From NCBI GenBank assembly GCA_964030785.1, contig OZ034971.1, positions 34,840,804 to 34,904,803 on the forward strand: a stretch of 64,000 bases of DNA, given 5' to 3'. The position numbers and the translations under genes were made by a program. The notes beneath the pieces are model-generated. The model saw nothing but the letters and a program-made list of their open reading frames with translations, made no database searches and was not told the origin of the DNA. Positions 11,536 to 21,743 of the stretch are shown piece by piece. Source of the stretch: Siderastrea siderea (lineage: Eukaryota; Cnidaria; Anthozoa; Scleractinia; Rhizangiidae). Position 1 is the first letter of the stretch; each line of letters begins with the position of its first letter.

Positions 11536-12720
11536 CATTATGTTTACTTGGCACTCTTAGGGGTTGAATCAAGAGTTGTGTCTCATCCAAGAATGCTACT
11601 GTTCATTTACCCAGGCCAGGGCTTGAACCTAAACCATTCTATTATTCTATTATTTATTATTATTTATGTTTACTTCAAAATTTTTCAAACCAGTTTGGTT
11701 TTGATTTTTCATAAATTATCTTGTAAATTCATTATCATAATTTCCAACAAAGGAAAATACAAATTTGGTTTTTAAAATTTTAAACCAGATTTGAAGTTGT
11801 CACAACATTGCTGATAAATAATAATAATGAAGTCTTTATAAATCAAATATTCAAGTGCTCACAGGATTAACTAGAGCTTTGACAGATAGGTTTGTGGAGT
11901 TATATTCATTAAAATTTGTCTCTTTGTTACTGTTTACTGCAGCAAAGTCATTTCTATTCATCGGCACTGATCACGATGAACACAGTTTATTCCACTTGAA
12001 TGTGTAAAAGCTAAACATAACTGTTTCTTAAATCAAATAAAGTATGAAATTTCACTCACATGGAATCCTGTATACTTGATCAAGGTTGTTATCATCAGCT
12101 GTACAGCATTCATGCTCTGACAGCGTTGTTTCAGAACCACAGCTGCTACCACCACCACACTTGGTAACCACTTCTCTTCTTAATTAGACTCCGTCCGTTT
12201 TTTTGTAGCTGGGATAGCTGCAGTCATCAGTACTGAGTACAATAACGGGCAGCGATTCTTCAAGTCGATACTGACTTTCTTCAGGGATAACTCTTGCATC
12301 TCCTCAGCAGATGTTTTCTTTAGAAGCGGAGGATCCTTTTTCGACACCATACCACAGCACTCCTTCCAGATTTCTTTAAGAAAAAGCTTAGACATTTCTG
12401 CTCTCAATTCATCCACACGAAATGCTGCTCTTGCGATGTCGCTCCAGGTGCCTTGCAGCAAGGTTCTGCCAAGGGGCTCAAGCTCAGGTTTTAGTTTGCG
12501 ATGTTTCACCTGTGATGGCCAGGAAACTGTAACCTATAATTGATAATAAACAGAAACCTATTAGTGTTTCGTGTTCTTGACAGGTGTTTTGACTCTCCTT
12601 ATCCCACACTAATGTATGTCAAAACTGGTCTCATATACTCATTATTTTTCCTCTTACAGTGTAGATCTATTAGTGGGGTATGAAAGGGATTTAAATTACT
12701 CAAGAAATTAATTTATAAAC

Positions 12721-13022
12721 AGCTGTAAGTCCATTTAAGTTGTCAAGAACTTTAGCAAAGTTCTGAGCAAGTGTATAGTCACATCTCTTGCAAAATGTTT
12801 TTGGATGTCAAACTAAAATGACTAGCTTTCTTGTGAAATGCAAATAAATATGACAAAGGTAACAGCCATTTCATGTAAGTCCATTTTAGTTGTCAAGTAC
12901 TCCAGAAAATGTTATGAGAAAGTGTATAGTCACATCTCTTGCAAAATGTTTTTGGATGTCAAACTAAAATGACTAGCTTTCTTTGTGATAATAAAAGCTT
13001 AAATGTAAATAAACAAAGCAAA
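12721..13022. repeat. Tandem duplication of about 151 bp in the transposase intron
   Basis: Two copies, about 12721-12871 and 12872-13022, each containing AGTGTATAGTCACATCTC and a following AATGTTTTTGGATGTCAAAC, with small differences. Confidence 0.8.
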
Positions 13023-13869
13023 GGTAAAAAAAATTGGAGCACAATATGTATATTATAGTCCGGCCGCTCCAACTTCCTGGGGAAACGAAAATTGCTTCAC
13101 AAAATCGGGAAGTTCGTGGAATCAGCAGTAAAACAATTAGAAAAACGGAGGAAACAAAATTCAATCGACTCGAGAAATTGGAATGTTTACGCTTAAGCTT
13201 ACTGAAATTAAATAGGAAAAAAATCCATACCTTTACACCAAGTTCCCTGTTCGGCTGTGACAGCGAACCTGACCCTTCAGTTAGTGATTGGTTGCTGATC
13301 AAAGAAGTATAAGTGGTAGAACGAGGAGCTGTAATCGGCGAAAGCTCACAATGAAATTGATTTCCACTCGAGGAAGGAAAAGGACTGCTTGTGCACGTTG
13401 CGGATGGATTCACGTGGGATGTTGATGAACTTTCCAAATCAAGGCTTCGAGCTGCTTGCCCAAGTCTCTTGTTTCTCATTTCTTTTTCCACGACATCAAT
13501 ATTGTCTACAAGTTTCTGCCGTTTTTCGAGCAGTCTTTTACACGGACGACAACAAAACGGCACTCCAACAGAGCATGTGGTAGACATCGACGGATGAAAG
13601 TCGAATAAATGTGCTAAATTACGCGGGATTTTACGTAAAAGGTCGGTGATCACCGCTTTTACATCGGTTCGAACGTAATATCTTTGGCCCGTATCGACTC
13701 CTTTTCTGCACAGAATGCAAGTCTCATCCATATTATTAGCATTAAAAAGGCTTTTGCATATTCATTGCCTTCATCTGGGCGCCACATCAGCCCGCTATTT
13801 TGAAATCGAATGCTAATTTATGCGGCAAGAGTGATTTCTCAATTTTAATTATGACATATTATCGACGGG

Positions 13870-13979
13870 AGATTTACGTCATCAGTATGGAATTTTTGGC
13901 GGCGAATCGCAGACGTCTCTCTTCCCGTTTCGCTCTTCGTTGCGGGACGTGAATGAGAGGCGGCTGTATTCGCAGGCTA
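13870..13979 (-). repeat. Right terminal inverted repeat of the helicase transposon
   Basis: Reverse complement identical to 6556-6665; followed directly by TSD CCGGACTTG at 13980-13988. Confidence 0.95.
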
Positions 13980-13988
13980 CCGGACTTG

Positions 13989-14699
13989 AACCGCACAGTT
14001 AGACAAAGCTCACCGTCCTACACGGCGGTGGCATCTTGCTGTTGCTGTGCCAAATTTAAACTTGAAGTGATTGATTAGCTTAGGCTGGCCATAGGCCAGT
14101 TATTTGAGTGGAGCGACAATGTTAGACCTATTATTGCAGGGAATTTTGTGATTCAAAATAGCCTGGGCTCTTAGCAATGGACTTTAACGTTTTCGAAAAC
14201 ATCTTTTCGGACCATTCTTTTGGAGATATTTAAAGGGGCGAGAAAGGTTCATACCTGCAGGGAAAAAAAAGTCAAAATAGGCTGGCATTGTATATAAGTA
14301 ATATGGTGTTCACTTAAAACTCTCTGAATGTAACGAACACAACACAAGCTTTTTTGTAACGAAATAACATGAAATGCAAAGTTGAATGCACCTAATTGAA
14401 AATAAAATTTAAAAAAAAAAGAAAAAAAGAAAAAGAAACGTTGCCGGGTAAAAAGCACAAAACATGAGGGATATGACCCAACCTTTCCTGTGTTCTGGCA
14501 AGCGGGAAACTATTTTTTTTTTGTATGTCAGATTCCTCGGCGAAAATGATAACGCAGCAAGGCTAAATATATCACAAAAGCTTTCTGGGAACAAAACTAT
14601 TTTGAATGTCAATAAACGGAAATGAGTACCAAGCACGGCAGTGCTGCCACCCGAGAATTCCACAGTGTCGTATCGTTTATGGTTTTTACTTTTACCCAA
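13989..14699. other. Unassigned non-coding stretch
   Basis: Continuation of the target sequence of the helicase transposon, followed by A/T-rich sequence. No gene or repeat recognised. Confidence 0.4.
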
Positions 14700-15594
14700 C
14701 AACGTTTTTTTTCCCCATTCAGGCTTATATCCTCACTATCTAACACATGTTGTGACTTCACGTGGCCTCATTAACACTTCATGTATGGAAACAGGAAACA
14801 ACCCTGAATAATTTTGATTACAAATTTGGTCTTTTCATCGAGGAAGACCCTTGAATCCTGTTTTAGTACAGTCGACTCCATCGCTACAGAACCACCCCTC
14901 ATTAGCGACCACTAGTAGCCTATGATATCAAATTTCCTCTTTTTAGTCATATTTTCATCAGCTCTATTCAGTCTTTTCAGTCACTATACTCGAGACATCT
15001 CGTTATAAACAACCACTTTTCTTGTCACATGGTATGAAACTATCGTTCTTAGTATTTTGAGGGCCCACTTACGGGAGGTTCGATCGTATTGCTTTTTGCC
15101 TACAGCAGTATCCAGTGGTAGCCAACTTGCTTGCTCGTATTACTTCTTTGAAATGATAGTATTAAGCAGTCTATATAGATAGTCAATATTGCGTATAGAG
15201 AACCAAAGGCCTTATTTTGCGCGGATGTAGATACTAGATGATTGAAAATGAAAAAGACACCGTTGCTAGAATAAAAAATGGCCATATATTATCGCCGCTT
15301 TATTAATTAATCTTAAGAATAAGAATACAATTTATGAGTAAATTTTTAATTAATCAATAAGCTTTAGCAAAGGTGAGGGCACTAAAGAAAAAGAACGCGT
15401 CCCTGAGGCTACCAAGCTCTCCAAAGGAGGCAGTTGATAAGGGGAGGAGGTGGGTTAAACTTACACAGCTTGTCTGTCTGGAGACTAAGAGGACGAAAAA
15501 CGAAAAGCACCGCATACTATAGTCGCATTTTGAAATCGAGGCTATGTACTTCTCCGATAACACTCATGACTTCTTTCAATTCAATTGCTATTTA

Positions 15595-15882
15595 ACAATC
15601 AGATTATGAGCTCGAGATTTCTATCGCGTGATAGTTGATGATTCAACTATCACGCATAGAAATCGAGAGCGAATAATCTAATTGTTTTAGTATAAATCTA
15701 CTAGACGTTCAAAACTTAACAGCAGACAGACACTACATGTTTTTATTGAAAAATGATATAAATAGGTCACACCGCGGGCGGAAAACACTCTACTCGCTAT
15801 CTACAACAGAATAGATAGTGAGCAGCGTAGCCAATCAGAGATCAGCATTAGTGATAGAGCGCTAGTAGATTTATACTAATGT
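15595..15882. mobile_element. Small element: terminal hairpin next to a TIR pair (HINE-like)
   Basis: A palindrome of about 90 bp (15595-15685, core CGTGATAG...CTATCACG) directly precedes an inverted pair, TAGTATAAATCTACTAG at 15688-15704 and its complement at 15862-15878. Hairpin beside one of two inverted repeats is the layout described for non-autonomous Helentron/Helitron2-type elements. No coding capacity. Confidence 0.5.
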
Positions 15883-15969
15883 TATTTAGACCGCAAGATA
15901 GTCTTGTGATTATTGCTCAACCATTTTCCTTTTTGAGAACTAGGACCTTACTATTAGAAGCATATTAGA

Positions 15970-16520
15970 TCTTATAGCTCACGCTCCACCTCCATCCCCT
16001 AAAAGCCCATCACTACTGTAATTCAAACCAAGTGAATAATTAAACAATAGAGTTCTTCTGTTGAGGGCACTATCGAGTGATACGTTGCCCGAGGAAATTT
16101 GATGTTCACAACAAATTTTATGAAGTTTGAACAGCAAATTTCCGGGGGAACCTATCACACATAGGGCCTGAGACAGAAGAAATCTATTGTTTTTATTGTA
16201 CAACACTAAATTTTTAGCGAAAATTGCCCAGATGTGCACTATCCGCTGATAGGGGCCCGCTGAGGAGAGACACTATCGCATCACGTGATCGATCTCGACC
16301 AATGGGAGCACACCAAAATTTTGTACTGTACTATCATGCACTATAGAAAAACGTCTGTGAGAAGAAGCCATAAACATTTTTTATTCGCAAGCAAATAAAT
16401 TATTATAAAGTGCACTTCTCTTTAGAAAATGTTACTAACGTTTTAATCCTTCCTGATCGTTTGATGCAAGAACTACACGGTAATTTTGAAAGAGTTATTT
16501 TCAATCCAAATAGGTCCTAA
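15970..16520. repeat. Dispersed duplicated fragment, copy 1
   Basis: Shares the blocks CCCATCACTACTGTA, TCAAACCAAGTGAATAAT and CGTTTTAATCCTT with 29185-29890; the later part also matches 37320-37440. It appears to be the same segment end present three times in the window. Confidence 0.7.
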
Positions 16521-17340
16521 AAAGCCCTTTTTACCGCTTTGTTTTCAGTATTTGTTGTGTCTTTTGTTTTGAATTTAACTTCAGATCGTAGGTTAAAATA
16601 TCTCGAAGCCTCAAATTGTGTTGTTATTACATTTAACTCAGCCACATAGTTTTATTACGAATAAATATAACCTTTAAACGTAAAGAAGATCCTCGCAGTT
16701 ATTTACTCGAAGTGTAATAGAACAAAACTGAATGCAAGGCTGGCACTACGGCAAAGGCCTGATTTATTTACCATTTGTGTATTTTAAAAATTCAAATTTT
16801 TGGAGTCGTTATTAGTAATATCCTTCAGTATGGCTCTGGCCCTGCTAATTTTGTTAGCCGAAATATTGGCCATTAAATAAATCAGCCCTCTGCCGTATAG
16901 TGCCAGCCTTGCATTCAGTTTTGTTTTATTACTAGTATTTGGAGTAATAATAGCTCTAATAAAGTAACCTCATCCCAAGGATTTAACTCCCTGGGTAAAA
17001 GGGTTATTTTCGCACCTCTTAAAATTTCTATGCACACTGATGTCACTCCATAGTGTACCTTCCGCACGATAGGCTAAGGGACAATGTATATGTTGTAGTT
17101 AATTTTTGATCTCAGTTAATTTTTTTTTCTAACTAGGTAATTATTTTCTAACTAGGTAATTATTTTCTAACTAGGTAATTATTTTCTAACTAGGTAGTTT
17201 TCCATCAACTGTCTAAAAAGGGATTTTATTTTATGGGGTGTGGTTAAAAAATAGGGGCGTGGTTTTTTAGGGGGGTCTAAAAAGAAATTAAAAAAAAATT
17301 ATAATAAATAAAAAGTAAAGAAAAAAAATGGAGTGCTGCA

Positions 17341-17512
17341 CTTTATTTGCCTCTCTATCCCCTCTCTTTCTTCTTATTCCACTCACTAGCCCTCCCTTCT
17401 ACTATCCCTTAGCCCCCCCTTGTTTTTCCAATTTATTTGCCTCTCTATCCCCTCTCTTTCTTCTTATTCCACTCACTAGCCCTCCCTTCTACTATCCCTT
17501 AGCCCCCCCCCC
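17341..17512. repeat. Tandem duplication of about 85 bp, pyrimidine-rich
   Basis: Two copies of TTTATTTGCCTCTCTATCCC and what follows, up to the C run, upstream of the integrase gene. The open frame across it is low-complexity and is not a gene. Confidence 0.85.
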
Positions 17513-17524
17513 CCTTGTTTTATA

Positions 17525-17620
17525 ATATCTACTCACCGAGCCTTGAACTCTTGACCTTGGGACTGACTCGCTGGCTTCATATGACATCGTGATCTCCACT
17601 ACACTACACAAGCGCTCATA
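17525..17620 (-). repeat. tRNA-like sequence (SINE relic) in the Ginger-like element
   Basis: On the minus strand TAGTGTAGTGG fits the Pol III A-box pattern, and AGTTCAAGGCTC about 46 bp later is B-box-like. No clean acceptor stem is visible, so it is probably tRNA-derived and not a functional tRNA gene. Confidence 0.5.
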
Positions 17621-17707
17621 CCAAATCGGTGAAAATTTGTTTTAATTATTTCTTATTCGCCCCAGACCTATGTCAACCAAAATTTTAATTTATGCAATTA
17701 TTCGAGC

Positions 17708-19177
17708 ATGCGCATTAGTTTGAAAACGAGACTTCACTCGACGAAGTTGTCTTCGACTCGCTTTAGAGAAATGGAAGATTGTGTCGACAAAAAAACTTTT
17801 TACGACAAATTAGAAACCTTAAAGGCTGGAAAAAGCAAACTGACAGTTTATCTAAGCGATTCACTACATCACAACGCGAAGAATTATCTTGAGAAACTTC
17901 AGCAAGGCAAAGAAGATGAAACACGTGCCGAACTGACCAAAACTGAAATCAGCACTATAAAACGTAAACGATGGACTCTAAAGGATGAAAACATTGTCAC
18001 TGGTGATAACAGAATAGTTGTTCCGAAAAGTAAGCTGCACGAGGTTCTCTGCGAATGTCACTCGTCAACCGCACACCGCGGAAGAGACAAGACGAACACT
18101 TACGTGAAAGGTATTTACTCTGAAATACCACAACAAGTGGTATCTCTGTTTACTAGTTTATGCAAACTACATGCTCAACAAAGAAGCATAACAGACCACA
18201 CGAAACAAGCGATTACAAAACCAATTAGTGCCGAAACATTTATGTCTCATGTAGAAGTCGATCTTATCGATTTCAGAAATGTGAAATGTTCGTGTACTAA
18301 TCCCCATCAGTGGGTTCTTCATGTAACTGACCACCACACCAAGTACTCGTGGTTATTTGCTTTGCACAACAAAACCGCTGAAGAGGTGTTAGCAAAATTA
18401 CAAGAGTTATTTTGGCATTTTGGATTTCCCCAGACCCTGCACACTGATAATGGTAAAGAATTTAAAAACAAACTAATCCAGGAATTTTGCCAAAAGCATG
18501 GCATTAAACAAGTACATGGAGCACCAAGGAAACCCCAAACACAGGGACTTGTGGAAAGAAACAATAGGACTGTTAAAGACAATTTAACGAACATACTAAA
18601 AGAGAACCAAGCTGAACTCACAACATGGTGTTCAAGACTTGGGGAAGCAGCGTACAAGAAGAACATTACCATCCACAGAGCTGTCAAGGAAACACCATAT
18701 CGACTTGTTTTTGGAATTGATCCCAAAAAAGAAAACAAAGAGAATCCCACTCAAGAGGAACAAGAAGAGGATCAGGTGTCAGAGATGGAAAATGAGAATG
18801 GGCAAATAAAACGAAAAACCGCACCCACTTCTGCAGCTGAAAGCAGAAAAAGGATAAGAATTGAAGCCAATTCCCACCAAACTGAGTACAACGAAAAGAT
18901 GAAGAAGTCCAGGCAAAAGGCTCAAACCCTTAATATTGGAGATTATGTTAGCATCAAAATTGACCCAGTTGATAAAACACCTTTTCATCCAAATGTGCTA
19001 ATGGGGAAAATAGTTGCATTTGAAAATGAATATGCCAAAGTTGCTTGCAAATTTGGACTCATTTCCACCCTTATTTCCCCAGCTAGATTAGTTAAATGCC
19101 AAGCAACAAATATGCAAATATGCGAAGACAAGGAAATAACATTCACCAAAGCATGCAAAATGGCGATCGACCAGTAA
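17708..19177 (+). CDS. Ginger-type DDE integrase/transposase
   Basis: Up to 489 residues; the methionine at 22 (MEDCVDKKTF) is an equally likely start. It catalyses strand transfer of the element. Zinc-binding region: H118, H123, C152, then H155 where family members usually have cysteine. Integrase core: D185 (HVEVDLIDF), D247 (LHTDNGKEF), E283 (GLVERNN), with exactly 35 residues between D247 and E283 (DD35E). Tryptophan- and proline-containing core motifs (QWVLHVTDHHTKYSW, APRKPQTQG) are present. The C-terminal part (NIGDYVSIKIDPVDKTPFHP) resembles the KRBA2-like tail domain seen in Ginger proteins. The frame is uninterrupted and the gene fills most of the element, so this copy may be active or recently so. 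Confidence 0.92.
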   Translation: MRISLKTRLHSTKLSSTRFREMEDCVDKKTFYDKLETLKAGKSKLTVYLSDSLHHNAKNYLEKLQQGKEDETRAELTKTEISTIKRKRWTLKDENIVTGDNRIVVPKSKLHEVLCECHSSTAHRGRDKTNTYVKGIYSEIPQQVVSLFTSLCKLHAQQRSITDHTKQAITKPISAETFMSHVEVDLIDFRNVKCSCTNPHQWVLHVTDHHTKYSWLFALHNKTAEEVLAKLQELFWHFGFPQTLHTDNGKEFKNKLIQEFCQKHGIKQVHGAPRKPQTQGLVERNNRTVKDNLTNILKENQAELTTWCSRLGEAAYKKNITIHRAVKETPYRLVFGIDPKKENKENPTQEEQEEDQVSEMENENGQIKRKTAPTSAAESRKRIRIEANSHQTEYNEKMKKSRQKAQTLNIGDYVSIKIDPVDKTPFHPNVLMGKIVAFENEYAKVACKFGLISTLISPARLVKCQATNMQICEDKEITFTKACKMAIDQ

Positions 19178-20531
19178 TTCCTAAGTGTGATTATGAACAT
19201 TAAAAGAAATTCAACTTGTTATTATTGTTTCACCTCAAATATTTAACACTTTACTTCCCATTTGTAAGTGTGATATGAACATTAAAAGACATTCAGTTTG
19301 TTATTAGATTAAACACTCATAATAACATGTATGATTGTGACACCTCAAATATTTAACAATTTACTTCCTATTTGTAAGTGTTATATGAACATTAAAAGAC
19401 ATTCAGTTTGTTATCAGAATGAATACTCATAATAACATGTATTATTGTTTTATCTCAATTTAACAATTTACTTCCCAGTTCTTGAAAATATGTCATTGAA
19501 TGGGAAAACCAGTGGTCACCCACATCCAAACAAATAGCTAGCAGTAGACCCCAAAAGAACCCAACCCTAAGTAAAACAAACAGTTAATCCTAACCCTAAA
19601 AGAAAACCAACCCTTACTCTAGCAAACAGCCAAACCCCAACCCTAACAGAAAGCTAACCTTAACATAATTTATCATCTTTAAAATGAATTAAATGGTTTT
19701 AGAAAAATAACTAATTCCCCAAAAATTCAACTAGTTATAAAAATATATCTAGTATAATTATTATTTGCCTAGTTAAAAAAAACCCAGCTAGTTAGAAAAA
19801 AACTACCTGGTTGGAAAAAAACTATCTAGTTAGTAAAAAACTACCTAGTTAGAAAAAAAAATTAACTGAGATCAAAAATTAACTGCAACATATATACAGA
19901 CTTGAAGGCAAATATCAATAGTATTTTATGTGCCTCTATAATACTCAAAATGCTGATATTTAACGATACAAAATGGTAAAGATCACTAAGTAAATTGTCG
20001 AAGAAAGACCAAACCGGCCGTGATACGTTTAAATCTAGTTTTTACGACACAAGCGGCAGAGACTGAACTAAATAAAACGTCCCAAACTTTTCAAGTTTCC
20101 ACCCATTTCCATGCAGCTCATTCGTGGGAAACTACTGTATTAGTCGCTGTGAGTCGCTATCATTGATATTTAATCAGTCATTGAAAACAGGTATATTTCC
20201 TAATGAATGGAAAAATGCTAGAGTTACCTCTCTCTACAAAAATTCGGGCAAACGCAATGATCCTTCCAACTATCGCCCTATTTCAGTAATTCCTGTGGTA
20301 GCAAAAGCTTTTGAGCGGATAATCTATGATCAACTGTATAACTATCTTACGAAGAATAATCTTTATCTCCAAACATCAGTCCGGTTTCCGTGCGGTTCAC
20401 TCGACGGTTACGGCTCTACTCGAGGCAACAGATAGCTGGGCTCTTAATATTGACCGTGGAATAATCAATGCCGTTGTTTTCATAGATTTAAAAAAGGCAT
20501 TTGATACAGTTGACCATGAGATTCTCCTTAT

Positions 20532-20954
20532 CAGGGTCTGGAAGGGGGGGGGGGGGGGTCCTGATCCCGCATTCCCGCTCCTTTCTCACGAGAATCCCGC
20601 ATCCCGCACTTTTTTCATCGCTATCCCGAATCCCATTTTTTCTTTACCAAAAATACATTAAAAAAGGCTAATTTCTGCAAAAACTTATAAATTTAAGATG
20701 TAGATTGGCCCTTTCGATTGATATTTTGCGCTCGCCTGGTTGATCCGCCTTTGCCGCTATAAAGTTTACTTGGGTCGTGACGACTTCCCGAATTCCCGAC
20801 AGACAGGCAACAAAATCCCGCATCCCGTGCCCAAATTTTGGCAAATCCCGCTTCCCTGATTGCAGTCAAATCCCGAACCCCGTCAAGATATTTCGCGTTT
20901 TCCCGAATCCCGCACCATGTTTGGTCAAATCCCGGACGACCCGAGAATACCCTT
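20532..20954. mobile_element. 423-bp hAT-like MITE inside the LINE
   Basis: Starts CAGGGTCTGG plus a G run and ends with complementary ...AATACCCTT. Flanking 8-mers CTCCTTAT and CCTCTTAT match imperfectly. The interior is rich in AATCCCG-type repeats. It splits the reverse transcriptase frame between DTVDHEIL and FKLRSFGIRGLAL. Confidence 0.7.
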
Positions 20955-21743
20955 CCTCTTATTTAAGCTTCGTTCGTTCGGAATTCGTGGACTAGCTTTA
21001 CGTTTGTCAGTTCGCTCCTATGCAGATGTGCCCGCTTGTATTCTTACTCAAAATTAATGATTTACCATCCTCGAATGTATGCTGACGTTACCAGCATTAC
21101 TTACGCAGGTAAGGATATATAAACAATGTTAAAGATAGTCTTAACAAAGATTTAAGATCTGTTAATACCTGGTTGTCTCCTAATAAGTTTACATTGAACC
21201 TGACTAAGACCGAATTCTTAGTAATAACTTCAAGGCAAAGGCGGATTTACTTGTCAGACAGCCCGTCTCTTACCATAAACAATTTTCCCATTGAGCAGGT
21301 TTCTTCAACAAAATCTCTCGGTGTATACGTTGATGAAAACTTAAGCTGGATTACTCACGTAGAAAGTGCTTGTAAGAAAATTTCTTCAGCCTTAGGCTTA
21401 ATTAAACGTATTAGAAATTTCGTACCATCTCACACTCTTTTGAACATCTTCAATGGTTTGGTAAAGCCCCAGTTTGACTATTGCAGTATAGTATGGGGAT
21501 GCTGCAGTATTAGTCTCGCCGAGAAACTTCAGACGCTGCAAAACCGTGCGGCTCGTATATTGTGGTCCGCCCCTTATGATGCTAATGCTACAAACCTGTT
21601 CCGAAGACTTAATTGGAAAAACCTAAGGAATCAGAGGCTTTATAATAAAGCCATTATGATGTTCAAAACTTTAAATGGAGAGACACCAGATTATTTATCA
21701 ACTAAATTCATCTTTCGCAATGATACAACTAGTTATAGATTAA

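Larger units (their letters stand above)
10465..13731 (-). pseudogene. Transposon-encoded zinc-finger / DUF6589-type protein (putative transposase), interrupted
   Basis: Exon 1, 13231-13731 (167 codons): CILC near residue 5 and CCRPC near 60 suggest a treble-clef-like zinc finger, then a Ser/Thr-rich linker; donor AAG|GTATGG. Exon 2, 12060-12533 (158 codons, phase 0 on both sides): acceptor ATTATAG|GTT; begins VTVSWPSQVKHRK and ends GFH|GTGAGT. It carries an in-frame TAA at 12180-12182, after which coding-like sequence continues (WLPSVVVVAAVVLKQRC). Last exon, 10465 to about 11227: acceptor TTTTGTAG; includes ALEALYLQLQQQAILSPRQ and WNRSVNNHGGNGKNVPLDL, the C-terminal signature I associate with DUF6589 proteins of cnidarians and fungi. 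Exon 2 ends in phase 0 but the last exon starts in phase 2, and no central domain is visible between them, so the middle seems deleted. Confidence 0.72.
6556..13979. mobile_element. 7.4-kb DNA transposon encoding RecQ-like helicase and DUF6589-type protein; 110-bp TIRs, 9-bp TSD
   Basis: Perfect 110-bp inverted repeats bound 7424 bp. Both ends read TAGCCTGCGAATACAGCC inward. The flanks carry the 9-bp duplication CCGGACTTG (6547-6555 and 13980-13988). Two genes face each other, each starting 100-140 bp inside a TIR: a RecQ-like helicase on the plus strand and a zinc-finger/DUF6589 protein on the minus strand. Pairing an SF2 helicase with a large transposase brings to mind the helicase-encoding Academ lineage (AcademH), from memory and unchecked. 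Identical TIRs imply recent insertion, yet both genes carry apparent defects. Two smaller elements are nested inside (8709-8799 and 9882-10311). Confidence 0.92.
17091..19890. mobile_element. Ginger-like DNA transposon, 2.8 kb
   Basis: Inverted ends TGTTGTAGTTAATTTTTGAT (left) and TGTTGCAGTTAATTTTTGAT (right, opposite strand) agree for about 50 bp with one early mismatch. Target duplication TATA (17087-17090, 19891-19894). Inside each end lie repeated CTAACTAGGTAATT-type motifs, four clear copies at the left and a mirrored, degenerate set at the right. It encodes one integrase-like transposase. Segment B around 37665-37690 lacks the element, giving a paralogous empty site. Retroviral-type integrase in a cut-and-paste element with TGT termini fits the Ginger superfamily. 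Confidence 0.9.

Noticed and set aside
18319..18750. 143-codon minus-strand frame
   Set aside because: Antisense shadow of the integrase gene.
19555..19665. CCCTAA-like repeats suggesting interstitial telomere
   Set aside because: The AACCCTAA motifs are scattered and irregular within the Ginger 3' region, not a tandem telomere array.
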